This document shows, one piece after another, positions 6,146 to 6,266 of a stretch of 6,266 nucleotides of DNA. Source of the stretch: Chloroflexota bacterium (GTDB lineage: Bacteria > Chloroflexota > Limnocylindria > Limnocylindrales > CSP1-4); NCBI GenBank assembly GCA_021812735.1, contig JAKAMV010000623.1:1-6266 (forward strand), in the 5' to 3' direction. Each line of letters begins with the position of its first letter. Within the stretch, counting starts at the first letter, position 1. A program made the position numbers and the translations under genes. A model generated the notes under the pieces. The model saw nothing but the letters and a program-made list of their open reading frames with translations, did not search any database and was not told the DNA's origin.

Positions 6146-6266
6146 CGGGCCACCGGGGTCGCGACCTCGCGGACCGACCGCACGATCGTGGCGAGGTCGT
6201 CCTGCGAGAGCTTGGGGTGGACCGGGATCGCGAGCACCTCGTCCGAGAGCTGGTCGGTGACCGGGA
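6142..6266 (-). CDS. DegT/DnrJ/EryC1-type sugar aminotransferase, C-terminal end only
   Basis: Only the last 40 codons and the TGA stop are present; the gene enters from the right edge. The visible protein begins PVTDQLSDEVLAIPVHP, continues with KLSQDDLATIVRSV and ends VATPVAR. The pattern 'P.T..L...VL.IP.HP.LS..D...I...V' is the usual C-terminus of PLP-dependent nucleotide-sugar aminotransferases (DegT/DnrJ/EryC1/StrS family, for example WbpE). These enzymes transfer an amino group, usually from glutamate, to a keto sugar on UDP or dTDP. The catalytic lysine and PLP site lie outside the window. The stop overlaps the start of the next gene (ATGA), a Gfo/Idh dehydrogenase that would supply the 3-keto sugar substrate. 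Family assignment is fairly secure for such a short piece. The exact substrate is inferred from the neighbours. Confidence 0.85.
   Translation of the reverse strand, partial: PVTDQLSDEVLAIPVHPKLSQDDLATIVRSVREVATPVAR

Overview
This is a GC-rich stretch (roughly 70% G+C by eye) in which every supported gene lies on the minus strand, so the transcribed order runs from the right edge to the left. High G+C, heavy G/C use at third codon positions, GTG as well as ATG starts, and short or absent gaps fit a high-GC actinobacterium or a high-GC Chloroflexota-type organism. The sequence alone does not decide between them. There are no RNA genes, mobile elements, CRISPR arrays or long non-coding stretches. 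The largest gap between genes is 39 bases.

In transcription order the window holds six genes: (1) the last 40 codons of a DegT/DnrJ/EryC1-type PLP sugar aminotransferase (right edge to 6142); (2) a Gfo/Idh/MocA oxidoreductase resembling UDP-GlcNAc 3-dehydrogenases (6145-5123); (3) a nucleotide-sugar 6-dehydrogenase of the WecC/WbpA family (5126-3699); (4) a non-hydrolysing UDP-GlcNAc 2-epimerase family enzyme with WbpI-like signatures (3659-2550); (5) a complete GT4-like glycosyltransferase (2530-1124); (6) a second, paralogous GT4-like glycosyltransferase that starts at 1127 and runs off the left edge. Three of the five junctions are ATGA stop/start overlaps. The other two gaps are 39 and 19 bases, so this is almost certainly one operon whose promoter and terminator both lie outside the window.

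Together the four enzyme genes match the known route to 2,3-diamino-2,3-dideoxy-hexuronic acid nucleotides. UDP-GlcNAc is oxidised at C3 and transaminated to a 3-amino sugar, N-acetylated, oxidised at C6, and epimerised at C2 to a UDP-ManNAc3NAcA-type donor. The two glycosyltransferases would use this or related donors to build a surface polysaccharide or glycan. The one expected step not seen is the 3-N-acetyltransferase (WbpD-like), which may lie beyond the right edge. This is a recognisable polysaccharide cluster and not a new class of system. Its most notable points are the mixed enzyme lineages (a UDP-GlcNAc 3-dehydrogenase-like Gfo/Idh enzyme with a WbpI-like epimerase), the tandem glycosyltransferase pair with different inserts, and the N-terminal extension on the 6-dehydrogenase.
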